From positions 21,402,027 to 21,466,026 of the forward strand of contig NC_035174.2 of the NCBI RefSeq assembly GCF_001659605.2: DNA of 64,000 nt. Reading direction: 5' to 3'. Position 1 is the first letter of the stretch; every line of letters starts with the position of its first letter. Positions 20,870 through 35,800 of this stretch are shown here, one piece after another. The stretch is from Manihot esculenta. Taxonomy: Eukaryota; Streptophyta; Magnoliopsida; Malpighiales; Euphorbiaceae. The translations under genes and the position numbers were made by a program. Below the pieces are notes generated by a model. That model was given only the letters and a program-made list of their open reading frames with translations. It was not told the origin of the DNA and searched no databases.

Positions 20870-23800
20870 GTGCGAATTTATTTATTTTTGTAAATTACTG
20901 ATTGAAACTAAGAGTTTATGTTTCAGTTAGGAGAAATCCTTATCATTTGGGTAACTGAACATGATCACTCAATATGGAAATGAAGAAGAAACCCATTCAA
21001 TTTCTTGGATTATCGGCAAAGAAATTCCTCTAAAATGCTGCAAATGTAGAATAACAAGAATAAACAATAACAAAAATAAATAACTGCTTCAGTAAACAAT
21101 GGCCCCTTCAAATCCATCCCCAAAATAACCTCGTTTTCTCTCGTCCCAAAGCTTCTGAAGTGAATCTTGTATTTTGCCTATTGCTTTTTATTTGATAGCT
21201 TATAGAAGTTCCACTGTCGAAGTTACTGCTTTAGTAGTGGTTTATTATTTTTCTTTTCTCCTCCTTATTAAATTCAATTCTCGAAGTAGAGATTTCCTTT
21301 TCTATTCTATTATGATAAATGGTGCTTCAAAAAGTCTTCTAAATCAGATAGCTATAATACTGACTCAATAGTCCATATGTGAATGTGGGACTTCTCCTAA
21401 AGTATGCTTAGCACCTAATTCTTTTGTTCAATTTGGCACTCTGTTTTTAACCTTGTCCTATTGCTGCTTGGTAAATAGGTACTCCAATCCAGGCAAGTAA
21501 TGTCATCAGCTGGGCTAACAATCAAGGAATTGAATGACTTGCTTGATAGGTTGGCTTTAAATGAAAACAGGTATACCATGTTGACTGTTATTATGATACT
21601 TTTTCAAAGCGATTTTAATTGTTTAATAGTTCCATGGCCTGAAATCAAAGAAAAAATTTCTATCAAATTACTTGTGATACTAGCTGTTGTGGACTCTTTT
21701 TTAGTATTTGATTTATTTTAGGATTAGATTGCTTTATCCTTTATTTTAGGATTAGATTCTTTTATCTTATCTCTTTATTTTCTTTTTCCTTATGACTCCT
21801 ATCCTAGTAAAATTATGTTAAACAGTAACACTATTCTCTATATATATTGTTGGTAAATCAAAAATAAAATAAGCAGATTTATTTCATTTAAATTGAGATT
21901 TGAATTCTCCCTTAACGAGTTCAAAAGGTCAGAGCTCCCTTCATTGAACACACAACAACAACAATTGGGCGAGGAAAGAATCAAGAAAAACCAACGACTT
22001 TGGCCTTGGACATTGATTTTATTGTAAACAGACCTGTGACATGATCCATATCTAGGAGACATAACAAATTGGTATTAGAGCCTAGCGTCATGAGAGATCA
22101 AAATAATCTATTGCATATCAAACTCTCGGAAGAACATTACCAACAACAATGTTAGGAACAAAGGGAGATTCGAGGATTACTTGAGACCATAGCCAAGCAA
22201 TTAACTTTGGCCCAAGAGGCTGAACAAAAGAAGAACCAAGAGCCTGAAATGGGAACAGATAGCAGTAGCCAATCAGACTTTCTAAAGAGAACTGAAGATT
22301 AGATTGATACTAGACCTGTAACTACAGTAGTATTGGTTATACTAAGCTGGACTTCCTTACTTATTATGGCACAGAGGACCCATTGGGATGGCTGAATTGT
22401 TGTGATCAATTTTTCATCAATCAAAGGTCGACAAAGTGGGACTCGCGGCATTTCATTCCATATGATTGGAGAGGCTCAATTATGGATTTTTAAACTAGAA
22501 CAAGAAGAATCAAGAATAAGTTGGGACACCTTTAAAATTATTCCCACCAGCGCTTTGGACCTCCACTAAGAAACAATCCTTTGGATGAGTTGGCCAACTT
22601 GAAACAAACCAGCAGCAAGGAAGAGTACCAACACGAATTTCAGGCTTTGTTAGCAAGGGTACACTCAATCACATGAGCACAACAGGTGGAGATGTTCACA
22701 GCTGGATCAATTGAATTGATCAGAATGGATGTGCAACTTCAAAATCCACCCAATCTTGCAACAGCCATGAGCTTAGCAAGGACCTTTGAAAAAAGACAGA
22801 CTTTGATGCAAAAAGGAGATGTAGGAAATTTTTCACCAACTTAGGTGGGAAATAAACAATATGCACTCTCATTGATGTGAAACCCAAGATCACCTCGTGA
22901 TCAAGAATCCCGAACACACACTTGACAACAAACGAAGTTTAGATAATTTCAGAAGTTGCTCTACCATACCCTAATCAACAATTGCGATTAGAAACATAGA
23001 TAATCAAGCGATTCCAGCTTGAGAATGCCATAAGAAATTCTTGATAAGTTAACTAAGTACGGAAAAAACCCATATTAGAATGCCACAAGGTTGAACCTTG
23101 ATAAATTGTTACACAATGGAGAAGAACCAAAGTTCTAAGAATAAATTCTCATTATAGAGAGAAATATCAATTTCTTCATCCTATTCTCAATAATTCGTGG
23201 CTGCTACCTTAAGATTGTTTTTATAGCCTTCAAATCCTAATTGTAGTATAGGAAGGTGTAATTACAATATAGGAAGAGTAACTAGTCAAATAGTCAAATC
23301 TAGATTACATTAAATATCCTTTTCCTAAATTGTCTTGGAGAAATCTTTTTCCTAATAGGGCTGCACAAATTTGGCTTCTATTAATTTAAAACAAATCTAA
23401 TAAAATACTAAAATACCAAAATAACAAAATTGGCCTAAGTACATTTCAGCCATACATGTATTACGCAATCTGAAATTGTGTTTTTGGAGCTTGTGTTCTT
23501 GAATTGATGTGGAACCCCAAATTGATAATGCAATCTAAAATCCCAATACATAATAATATCAAGTCACGTGCCAAGATTAATTCCTAAACGTTCTACTACA
23601 CTCTTGAATAATGAATAAACAGGAACGTAGATAATTAAACAAGAAAACAAGAATGGAATCCCCACGAAGTTACTAACTTCAATAAGATGCCAATTCTTGA
23701 TGCAACACAAAGTCAAACAAAATTCTTTATAGAATTTTATTAAATCAAGGAAAATAATATTGTTCATAAAATAAGTCTTCCACATATGGTATTTGATATT

Positions 23801-26800
23801 GGATGATTTAAAAGTTGGTTTTGAGTTTCATAGCTTGCATGTTTAAAGATTCATTGAGCTCTCTTATGCTTCAAATTTTTTATTACTCCTTTATGCATAC
23901 ATCAAGTCCTCCCTCCTCAAGATGATTCGTCCTCGAATCAACAAGCATAATAGTGAGAAAAGGATCGATGTACACATAACCATCTTCACATTGGTTATCC
24001 ATTTCAACAATTACAGTAGCAACTTGGATTCCTTGGAATTGATCTACTAAAGTGCTTTTTATCTCATCTCCTTAGACTTCTTCAATAGAATAATCTCCAC
24101 AACTTGAGTGAATATCAATTTCTCGCCCTTGATCAGATTAATGACGTCACAATTGGTGGCTCTTGCATTCTCTTCATAGATGGCTTTATCTAAGATTTTC
24201 ATAAAAGCATTGAATTCAACTTGAAATTTCTCGAATGAAGCAATGAACTTTGACATCTCTCTCTTTTTTTTACAGAAATATAACTGATTTTTTTTTTGCA
24301 AACCAAAACTATGAAATAAATTAAAATAATGAAATAACGAAATAAAAATAAAAATAAACAAAAACAAAAACCAAAATAAAAATTACGAAATAAATAGACA
24401 TAGATAAATAGGAATTTATCTATCACTGAGTTCTGATACCAATTGATGCGGAACTCAGGATTAACTCGTGATTAAGAACCCCAAACACACACTTGACAAC
24501 GAATGAGACTTAGATAATTTTCAGAGGCTACTCTATCACACCCTTAATCAACAATTGGGATTAGAAATATAGATAATCAAACAATTCTAGCTTGATAAGT
24601 TAACTAAGTATGAAGAAAACCCATATTAGAATGCCCCAAGGTTGAACCTTGATAAGTTACTAAATAATGGAGAAGAACTAAAGTTCTAAGAATAAATTCT
24701 CATTATGGAGTGAAATATTAATTTCTTTCATTCTATTCTCAATAATTTGTGGCTGCCGCCTTAAGTGTGTTTTTATAGTCTCGAAATCCTAATTCTAGTG
24801 TAGGAAAGTGTAATTACAATATGAGGAAGGTATTTAGTTAAATAGTCAAACCTACATTACATTAAAAATCTTTTTCGTATATTGTCTTAGAGAAATCTTC
24901 TTCCCAATAGTTCTGCACGAATTTGGCTTTTAATATAGACCAAATTAATTTAAAACAAATATAATAAAATACTAAAATATTAAAATAATAAAATTGGCTA
25001 GATGCATTTTGGCCATACATGCATTACGCGATCTAAAATTGTATTGCGCTTTCACATGTGTTGAAAAGTGTGTTACTTATTTTCTTTTTCTCTTATGCTT
25101 CCCAAATATAGTTCTCATTTTACAAGTCTTGAATTAATTGATGATAACTTGATTTCTCATGATTCGAAAGTCCATTCTGAATTTTGGAGCTTGTATTCTT
25201 GAAGAATGATTGAGTTTGAAAATTATTGCTCCCTCATGCACACATCACTCATCATCCACTTTACTCCAAAACCAAAGCACCAATACTCGGCAGTGTCTAC
25301 AGTTAGTCATAACAATAGCACCCAAGGTCCTATGGTAAAGAGATTAACTAAAGGCGAAATGGCAAATAGATGTGTGAAGGGTTAGTTATACAATTGTGAT
25401 GAATGTTATACTACGGGTCATCAATGTAAGATGTTATTTTGGTTATAAGTCGACGATTGAGGTGATCCAAGTGAAAGCACACCCTGACTGAAGAAGCAAT
25501 CGGGAGGTTTTAATTTAATGGGCCTTTGAGCTTGAGGACAAGCTCTTTGTCTGGGGGGAGTGATGTTATGGACTCTTTTCTAGTATTTAATTTATTTTAG
25601 GATTAGATTGCTAAGCACTTGATTTATTTTAGGATTAGATTGCTTTATCTTATCTCTTTGTTTTCTTATTCCGTAGGACTCCTATCCTAGTATAATTGTG
25701 TTAAATAGTAACACTATTCTGTATATATATTGCTGGAAAATCAGAAATAAAATAAACAAATTTATTTCATCAAAATTGAGATCTGAACTCTCTCTTAACG
25801 AGTTCAAAAGGCCAGAACGCGATCCGTATCCAGGACATAACACTAGCACATAAAAAATTTACAATAAATTATTGGTATTATTATTATTATTATTATTATC
25901 TCTAAATAGCATATTTTGGCTGGCTGTATTGCTCAACATCATTTGTTAGTAGAATAAATAGCTAGATTAAGCATGTCTGCGAATTTTGAAGCATTTGATC
26001 CCTTACTTTTGATAAAAAAAATCCCTTTACTTAATGGCATTTACCTGTTTTAAAGGTAAAAAGGTTAAGGATATTATGTAAGTTAAACTTGCATTGAATT
26101 TTTGCAATTTTAGCATAGAATTGGAAAGGGGAATAGATGCTTTTAGTTTTTGAAAACACTGTTGACTTTGGACAAAATAGTTAACAGTGAATTATAGCAC
26201 TAATTCTCTGTTTTTGTCTTTGACAACCATGAGAACAGGGCAGATAAAACTTCAGTGCTTTCCACTCTGATTAAGAAGACAAATGCTCAGGAAATGAAGT
26301 GGATTATCATGATAATTCTCAAAGGTACTGACTAGGAACATCCAGGGCTAGTGGAAACTTTTTCTTTTTCCCTTTTTTTTTCTTTTGTTGAAAGCATTTA
26401 TAAATTTGTTCCAGATTTGAAATTGGGAATTAGTGAAAAGAGCATTTTCCATGAATTTCATCCTGATGCGGAGGACTTGTTTAATGTTACATGTGACTTA
26501 AAACTGGTATGTGAAAAGCTGAAGGATCGAAGTCAAAGGCACAAGCGCCAGGTTTGTTTATCCATTCAAAGGTTATATCTACATCATGTTTTCTAGAAAA
26601 TGTTTTGGATATATTTAAACTTGTAATGTGAATATACATATGATAGTTATAGGTGATTAATGCATGCATAGTTGATATGAAATTCATATATTAATGCCAG
26701 TCAATGATTTACAATTGTTGACTTCTTAAAGAGCGTGTTTGGTTTTGGTAGCTAATTACTTTAATCTTTGACTTAAAAATGTACTTGTTAACTTATGAGT

Positions 26801-29800
26801 TAATTTAAATAAAGTAGTTGGTTGTTAGGTAAATTTACTTTACTTTTAATTAGTTTAAGCCTTTGGTTACTGGGTGCTTAAAGGTAACTTAATTTGTGAA
26901 AGTGGCCAGAAAGAGTATATGGTATTTTAAATAATTGAGAGTTTGTTAAATCAAAGATACTGTTGGCAATTTTGAAAATTATTAGGATAATCTAGTCTTC
27001 TATTTGGTCTAAGTGTAACTTTAGAATAAGTTACTAGTTTGAAGTAAGTGGCATCTTATGAATTTCTTTAATTTATAATCCAAACCAAACATTATTCTGT
27101 TGATAACTTTCTACTTTCAAGAAGGTTTGACCATGAAATCAAATAGCTGTTATATACAGGTATTGACGGGGCCATTACCGGTTGTTATATGTTGGGCCCC
27201 GGGATTTGCAATTGTAATGTCCATTATATAATGATAATGGCTGTTACCAACCGTGACCAATAATTAAGCTCTTCAAACTTTTACTTTCTACATAATTATT
27301 TTAGAATATAAATTAATTAATATTAATGATGTTTAAGAATGATAGATTTATAATCTTTATTTGATTTATTTATGCTTATTATGTAGTTGTGTATCTTAAT
27401 CTTACTTATATCTAACAATATCTATTCATTTCATGAACTTTACAAGATTTTCAAAAAAGTTAAGCGTGTAGCACTCTATTTTCCAGTTTTGTCCCTTTGT
27501 TAAGTTTCAAGGTTGTACAGTCTGTTATGAATACATCAACATTTTCTTGTTTAGGTGACTAGTATGTTAAGGATATTGTTAAGAACGATCAGCATTTTGT
27601 AAGAATTTCAGGGAATGGTAACAATTTTTTTTGAATAAGCACTAAAAATTAAGGTTATCCTGTATGTGAAAATATAATTATGATAGGCCCTTACATTATC
27701 TTAATGTTAAATCCAAATTCAAATAGGCTCAGGTAATAAGATAGTAATTAAACTTGGAGGAAATATAAATTGGAAAAGGAGATATTATAAAAAATTAAAA
27801 GGAGAAATGAGGGAAGTTTGAAGTTGAATCTTACTTGGAGTATGAATCTCACCAAGACTCGTTTTGTGGATTTTCTTGTGCCTATAGAAGGAGATTCCTT
27901 TGTTGCAAATTATGTCTCAATTAGAGAGAATTATCTTACTGACGGAAGTTTGTTTTTATTCATATGCTGCATAATATTGTCAGAGGTGCAATAATTGTTG
28001 TGAGGGTAGCAAAGTTATCTTCTTGCATGAGCTAGAGTGAAGTAGCCTAACTTGAGTTTTGTGGGTTTGTGAGTGTGTTTGATAATTACATTAGTGGTTG
28101 TAACTATTATTTTTTTATGAATTTGTTTAATGGAATAAGCTTTTGCTGAACCGTTGTAAATTCTATCTTCTTTATTTATTGGGTCATTTTCATTACACTT
28201 CATTATTTTTCAGGATATTGAGGTTGGGAAGGCTGTGCGCCCTCAACTAGCTATGAGAGTTAGTGATGCGCAATCTGCATGGAAAAAGGTTTTTGTTTTG
28301 CCATGGTTCTTTTTCTCTTTCTTTTGGTCACATCTGCTTGAATAAATAATTTGTCCAACTCAACCAAGAAGCCAAGTAAAATATGGTGCTATCAATATTT
28401 TTTTTTATTTAGCAGAAAAACTGAAATATATATTCAAATAAGTTTGACTAGATATGCAACATATTGAAACTTTCATCATCTGAATACCTATTTATTGAAA
28501 GAAATTGTATTTTTGTAATTTGTAATTGATATACTAATTCATTGAATGCATTATCTAGTAATAGCAACTCAGTACACTTGTGGCAAGCATACACGTACAA
28601 CCTTTGTTTCTTTTCAAATGGGCTATGGCACAAATGAAAGCTACAAGAGTGGCTTATTGCAGTTAGCCTTTGGAAAAGAAAACAAGGGAATAAGAAGAAA
28701 AAAAGAGCATTATGTCCTCCTTTTCTCTCTCTTAGCATGTCTTTCATCTCTTTTTGTTATATGCTTAGTTGCATGCCATCGTCTTCTATTTCTTAAAACA
28801 ATTGTTTATGGATTATTGTCTAGGAAATAGTAGTAAGATTGTGTTACTATCAATCACTGAAGTCACCATAACATGATAGTTAATAATGCAATGTCTTTTT
28901 AAAATTCTGTTGTCTGAAAATAGAATTAAAAATCCTGAATTTAAGTATCTAGCTATTTCAAAATTGCTATGAGTTGTCTAATATTTTAAAATTTGACTAA
29001 AACCAATTAAAGAGTTCTTGAACTGTTATTTTTCCTTGTAATGTTGAAAGGGAAAATTATATTTCATTCATTAAAAATAAAGAATATATATGCACCTTGA
29101 AGAATAACCACCCTAATTGGTGCGTTGTATAATCCCTAAATAATGTAATTCCTAAAATTTTGCTATCCTAAATAGGAATACATATGATATAAGTTGATTT
29201 TCCCATATTATAACACTCTCTTTCAAGCTGGAGTTTAAATATTTGACATGCCCAGCTTATTACAATTATATTCAACTCTAGCTCCATACAAAACTTTAGT
29301 AATGATGTCTCCTAAGTTCTAACTGCCTTCAATTTATAACATAACCTGTGGAAATGAACTTCCCTTGAATTTTGTCATGAAGAAAGTGAAAATTAATATC
29401 AATATGTTCGGTTAGTTCATAGAACACTAGGCTAGGTGTAATATGATCAGTAATTTGATTGTCACACGCTAACTTTATTGATAATGAAAACTTAAAACCG
29501 ACATAATTCAATAATGGGTACATCTGGATTATCTCACATAATGATTGTCCCATAGCCTGTACTCCATTTCTGCACTAGATCGAGAAATCACATTCTGCTT
29601 CTTATTGCTCTGTGGCGTTGAATTTCCTTTCAACAAAGACACAATATTCAGCAGTAGATCTTTTATCAGGTTGTGATCCTGCCTATTCTACATTTGAAAA
29701 AACTCAATATTAGAGTGACTAAGATTTGAATACAACAAACCTACTTGGAGATCCTTACAAATAGCAAGAGGTTTGGTCTAAAGCTGTCCAATGATTAAAT

Positions 29801-32800
29801 GTTGGGGAAGACATGAACTCAATGACAACAATGACAGAGCATGCAATTTCAGGATGATCACCGCAAGATAATTTAATTTTCCAACTAATCTTTTGTACCT
29901 GTTAGAATTTTCAAATGATTCACCATCATCTTTTGTAAGTTGCAATTGGGAGTCATGGATGCACTATATGGTTTAGCACTCAATTCCTATCTCTATTAAC
30001 AAGTCAAGGACATATATTCTTTTAGACAAAAATATCTTTCTTGTATCATGACACTTTAATCCCTAAGAAATAATTCAACAATGACACAAATAGAAGCTCA
30101 AAAAATACAATATCTAAAATTGAGCACGAGAACAAGAGTAATAGTACCAGAATAGACCAGAAACGGAGGATCCAAATTCCAAACACTGTAGTAGTGAAAA
30201 TAAGCTAGTACTCCATGGACTTGCCAAATGGGTAGCAGCTTGTTGGGCTAGAGTCCCCATGTTAGGTCGATTGGAATAGAAGAAGCTCGAGCAAAATACG
30301 GCATTGGAAACCCCTTGCATCAATGCATGGATTTATGGCATCTAGAAAAAAAAGGATGTGTGGTGGCTTTGGTGATAGACATCGGGAGATGGCCAGTTGG
30401 TGGTTGGCGCTCCTTTGGGCTAGGTGGTGACGTCAAAGTGTAGCGCCCGTTGTTGGACTAAACCCAACACCTCATAGTACGAGTTGACAACAACCATGCA
30501 TCACCTGTGTGTATGATCCTGGAGGCACCCCTCTTTTTCAAGAGGATTCACATCATGTTAAGACCTAGTAAGGTTATTCTCTTTGCATTGAATTAAACCA
30601 TATGCTCCACCACTGTTGAGGGTACTTGTTAATTCCTTTGAGTTTTATTCTTGCAAACATACTCTATCATTGGAAGTCTTCTTCCTCAATGGCGAAGTAA
30701 GACCAAACTCAAGAGCTTATTACCATAGATTGGAACAAATTGATAGGATTTCCTTTTTACATTCCCATGTTCTCTTGTGTGGTGACATGGGGTGAAAAAG
30801 GAGAGAGAGGGATGGGGTTTTTCATACACCCTAGAGTAATCTCCTTAGTCCTTGATTAGTGTAGCATATAGATACTTAAAATAATGTGATTCCTGAGATT
30901 ATGCTATTGTGGTTGACTTTCCCATATTATTACATTCCTTTTGGATATTGAGCCTCAAACTGAAGGCGTGTTTTCAACTATTTGGTATTATGATATTTAA
31001 CCAATATAACATCAGAAATAAAATGTTGTATTGATACTTATAAAAAGTTGATGACACTTTGAAGTGTATAAAAAAGAAAAGAAATGCATACTATTTCTTG
31101 TTGATGTTACAAGAAAGAAAGTAAAAGAAGAAAAAAGATTGGGGGAGGTCGAGGAAGTCAGTTTGTTATGTGGTGTTGTTTTCATAGCAAATAATGTGAT
31201 GTTCCTTGAATGTTTTTAGGTTGTTTAAACTAATGGGTTCAGTAAAGCACACTTTGCAAGGGTTGAATAGCAAAAATCACACGTAGTTTAGGGGCTTTTT
31301 TGTGGTTCTACGATCAAATTTTTATTTTTATAGTCCTTGTCATTGTTAATTTTTTCTCATAAATACATGCATGTGTGTAGAAGTAGAGCACACAAGTGCA
31401 TGGTATAGATATGCTTAGGGGCTTTTTCTTGTGGTTTTAGCATCAAATTTTATGTTTATAATCCTTGTCATTGTTAAAATTTTCTCATACATACATGCAC
31501 GTGTGTAGAAACATATAGGTGCATGGAATAGATACATGTGTGTACATTACGTATATGTTGTGCTTTCCTTTATTTGCTTTACTTCTACTGGTTTAATATA
31601 CTTCACCTTATTCTGAATAGCTTCATGTAAAGGAAGTGGTTATGGAATGCAAATTTGATGGTGACCGCATCCAAATACATAAGAATGGGGGAGAGATACA
31701 CTACTTTTCAAGGTAGGCTCAACTTGTTTCTTAAAATTCCACATTATTATTATTATTTTTTTTATCAATTTTATAGGTGATTGCACCAAATGCATAAGAA
31801 TTTGCGAAGGCAAAACTTTTGAGAATTGGTATAACTTGTTTCCTTGAATTGAATTTTGGTATTTCTCTTCCTTTCTCTCTCTCTCTCTCTCTCTCCCTCA
31901 CTCTTTTTTTTTTTTTTTTTTTTTTCAATCTCTCTCTCTCTCTCTCCCTTTCTTAGTTATTTGCAGCTAACAAGCTATATTGCAGCATCAACATTTGCTT
32001 TGGCTTAGCCTGTTGATATTTCTTAAGATTTTGAGAGAATTTCTAAATCTATTTGCATTTTTGACTTGATTCTTACAAATACTTTACATGCTAATTTATA
32101 CACATTACACAAAGAATTCCAACAAAATGGGAAACAAGTAGTTATAATTTGAAGAATTTTGGAGAATTTTAGAGTATTCTTGTATTTCACTTTTGATCTT
32201 TATAAGTGATTTATATTACTATTTATATACAAAGAATTACGACTAAAAAGAAAGTAAGTAATCAAATAATTACAGAGATAATTAAGGATCATAATTTATA
32301 CCTAGAATTTGTAATCAAATCAAATCATATCACTAGAAATCAGCAAATAAGTCAACACTCCCCTCAAGTTGGTGCATAGATATCGCACTTACGCAACTTG
32401 CAAATCAGATTATGGTAGGTTCTATTGTTGAGCCCTTTAGTAAACATATCCACAAGCTGCCCAGTAGAAGTCTAATTTTTCTTTAATAAAGTGCCGATCA
32501 ATCTCATTGTGCTTCGTTCAGTCATGTTGAACTAGATTTTGTGCTATAATCACAATACAAAGTTATCTTGTCTCTCTCTCAGGTAATCTCAACTCCAATA
32601 ACTTCTGCAACTACAAAAGTTCACACACGCCTTAGGTCATTGCTCTGCATTTTGCTTTAGCACTTGACCAAGCAACAACATTTGACCGAGCAACAGTACT
32701 TGATTGAGCAACAACACTTTGTCTTTTGCTCCTTGAGTGACAAGCTTCCCTCCCACAATTGTGCACAATTGTGCAGTAGCTAGAGGTTGATCTCCTGTCA

Positions 32801-35800
32801 CCGAGAGATCCTACCCAATTTGCATCTATAAAAGTTTCAACTCGGAGGTGACCATATTTGGAGTAAAGAAGCCCTTTTCCTGGCGTAGACTTTACGTATC
32901 TCAAGATGCGAAATACAGCCAGTATATGAGTCTTGCAAGGGTCATGCATAAATTGGCTGACTAAGCTAATAACATAGGTTATATCTGGTCAAGTGTGTGA
33001 CAGATGAATCAATTTCTCTACCAATATCTGGTATCTTCTAATATCCACAGACTCACCAACTCCTACTTGCATCTTGTGATTACTTTTACACCCCAACATA
33101 TCAGTTTCTTTCAAAAGATCTAAGAATGTATTTTTTTTGGAAAATAAAGATCCCTTTTTCTGATCTGGCCACCTTAATACCTAAGAAATATTGAAACTTT
33201 CCTAGATCTTTGATTTCAAATTCTTGAGCCAACAATCTTTTTAGTTGAGCCATTTTCTCTTTGTCATCATCTGTCACCACTATATCATCAACATACACAA
33301 TAACAAGGGTGATCTTACCCTTGTGAAGTTTAATAAACAATTTGATCAACATTGCTCTATTGGTAACCAAAGGATATCATGGCTCCACTAAACCTGTCAA
33401 ATCAAACTCTGGGAGATTGTTTCAGCCTATACAAAACCTTTTTTTAATTTGCACACATTTCCTTGTATTTTCTCATTAGCAAATTCGGGAGCGATCTCCA
33501 TGAACACTTCTTCCTCTAAATCTCTATGGAGAAATGCATTCTTCACATCAACCTGTTGTAAGTCCCAGTCTAAGATGGCTGCACAAGATAACAGGACTCT
33601 GATTGACTTCATATTTGCTACTGGGGCAAATGTCTCTTGATAATTCATTCTATAGGTTTGGGTGAAACCTTTAGCAATCAATCTGGCCTTAAACAGTTCA
33701 ATTTTACCATCAGCTTTGTGTTTCACTGTGAATACCCACTTACGGCCAACTAGTTTCTTCCCAGGTGGGAGAGAGACAAGCTCTCATGTCTCATTTTTTG
33801 TTAGTGCTTTCATGTCTTTAACCCTTGCTCCCTTCCATTTAGAATCTCAGAGAGCTTCCTTCCAATCCTGTGGAATAGGCAGAAGAAATATATAAGGCAA
33901 AAATTCTATAGGAGGGAGACAAGGATTCATAACAAAGTTAGAAATAGGGTGTTTTTTTACAAGATCTGACAACTTTTCTTTGTGCAATAGGTTTATCTAA
34001 ATCATTGGAGTATTCAAGAGTTGTGGGTGATTCACCAGACGAAGAGGAAGATTCTTGACTCTGAGTTGACTGCATAATAGCTTTTTCTGCTTGTCTCTCC
34101 TTGAATACCTCCTCAAATCAAACTTATCCAAACGTCCAATTCTCTCGCCTTGATTAGACGTCTCCCGCTGTCTATTGAAACTCTCCCTTTGAACCAAATC
34201 ATTTAGAATCACAGAATTCGGAATCACAGTTTCTTGTTCATTATTCTCCTCTTGAGGAGGTTGAGTGGATGGTACTGAAGTAGGGTTCAGTTTTTTTGAA
34301 GGTAACATCCATACTCACAAAATATTTTCTAGATGGAGAGTGATAATACTTGTATCCCTTCTGTGTCAAAAAATACCCAACAAATACACATTTAAGGGTC
34401 TTGGGGTCTAACTTTTTTGCCTTCCTAGTATGGACAAAGCAAACACATCCAAATACTTTTGGTGGAACATTCTTCCTTGTAGAACATCCAAAGGACTCAT
34501 AAAGTTAATGGCCTTGAGGGGCATTCGATTGATAAGATAAGCAAATACAAAGATTGTATTTCCCCAACATGCTTTGGATAGATTCATGGTGAACAAATGA
34601 GATCAAGTTACTTCCAATAGATACCTGTTTTTCCTTTCAACAACCCCATTTTGTGCACTAGTATAAGGACAAATTGTTTGGTGTACTATCCCATTGGACT
34701 CCAAATAAGCAGAAAACCTACCATCTATATATTCTCTTCCATTATCAGTTCTCAAAATTTCCACTTCAGTATCAAATTGAGTACAAATCATCTTGTGAAA
34801 GGATCGAAAACAAGAAAAGGCATCATTTTTAGCTTTAATCAAATATACCGAAGTAATCCGAGTGCAACAATCAATAAAAGTGACAAACCATCGATTACCA
34901 TATAAGGAGACAGTTTGAGTAGGCCTCCAAACATTAGAATGAATATTCACAAAAGGAATTTGGCTTTTATTATGATTCGAAGGATAGGAGATTCTAGTGT
35001 GCGTAGCATACTCACATGCATCACAAAATAAAGAACCAAATTGAGTTCTAGCAAACAAACTAGGATAAAGTTTTTCTAAGATGAAAAATAATGGATGCCA
35101 TAATCGTCTGTGCCACTGCATTATTTCCTGATTGACATCCTTATTTTCTCCAAAACAGGATTGAGATACTGTAGGACCTGGATCACCTTCCAAGATGTAT
35201 AAATCATCATGCAGTCTACCATTGCCAATCATATTCCACGTGAGAAGGTATTGAATAACACAAAGATCAGAAAAGAATTCAATTTTACAGTTAAGAGCAT
35301 TGGTGATAGCACTGACAGATAAAAGGTTGATAGGAAAATGAGAAACATGAAGGACAAATTATAATTTAATATTGGGTGCACAAATAACAGAACCTGTTCC
35401 GGAGGTAGGAGTAAAAGAGCCATTAGCAATTTTGATATTATCTTTGGTTAGAGAAGGAAAATAATTGAGAAGGCCTTTAGAAGGATTTTGTGTGGTCATG
35501 TTGAACCAGATTTTGTGTTATTGAATTTTGATCAAACTTTTTGAGTATAATTTGCAGTGAAGGATTATCGTTACTTGGAACAGAACCCCCTTTTCTTCTG
35601 CCATGGTAAAAAGAAAGCAACAAAGGAAAGCAAAAGGTGAAAAAGGTGGCTGCCCAATAACAAGTAACCCAATCCAACACCAATCCGATCAAGTAGCCCC
35701 AGTAACAGGTCGGAAAAAGCTGAGGAAGCCGTCACTAGTGACTGGGCAGGCGAAATTCAACAAGAAATAGGGAGACGCGCTGGCACAGGTGGCTCATGCA

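Larger units (their letters stand above)
21685..25842 (+). mobile_element. Ty3/gypsy LTR element, internally deleted, in LIG4 intron 2
   Basis: LTRs 21685-22066 (382 bp) and 25564-25842 (279 bp) begin TGTTRTGGACTC and end GACATAACA. A perfect 5-bp duplication CTAGC flanks the element (21680-21684 and 25843-25847). The primer site TGGTATTAGAGCC is at 22070-22082, and a polypurine tract (GGGGGGAGTGA) precedes the 3' LTR. The interior keeps only Gag parts; pol is gone. It is in sense with LIG4. Confidence 0.93.
21571..26238 (+). other. LIG4 intron 2 (4,668 bp), mostly nested LTR elements
   Basis: Holds a gypsy element (21685-25842) with a second LTR element (22873-25247) inside it. The remaining ~500 bp includes a (TTA)n microsatellite at about 25875-25900. 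Confidence 0.9.

Noticed and set aside
24199..24426. A Phe/Leu-rich ORF resembling a membrane peptide
   Set aside because: AT-rich frame overlapping the primer-site region of a non-autonomous element, out of frame with the neighbouring ORF.
28448..28830. ORFs of 94-99 codons on both strands in LIG4 intron 5
   Set aside because: No recognisable motif and T-rich intronic sequence; not part of the spliced LIG4 frame.
31731..31928. Lys/Arg/Glu-rich minus-strand ORF
   Set aside because: Translation of poly-T and (CT)n repeats.
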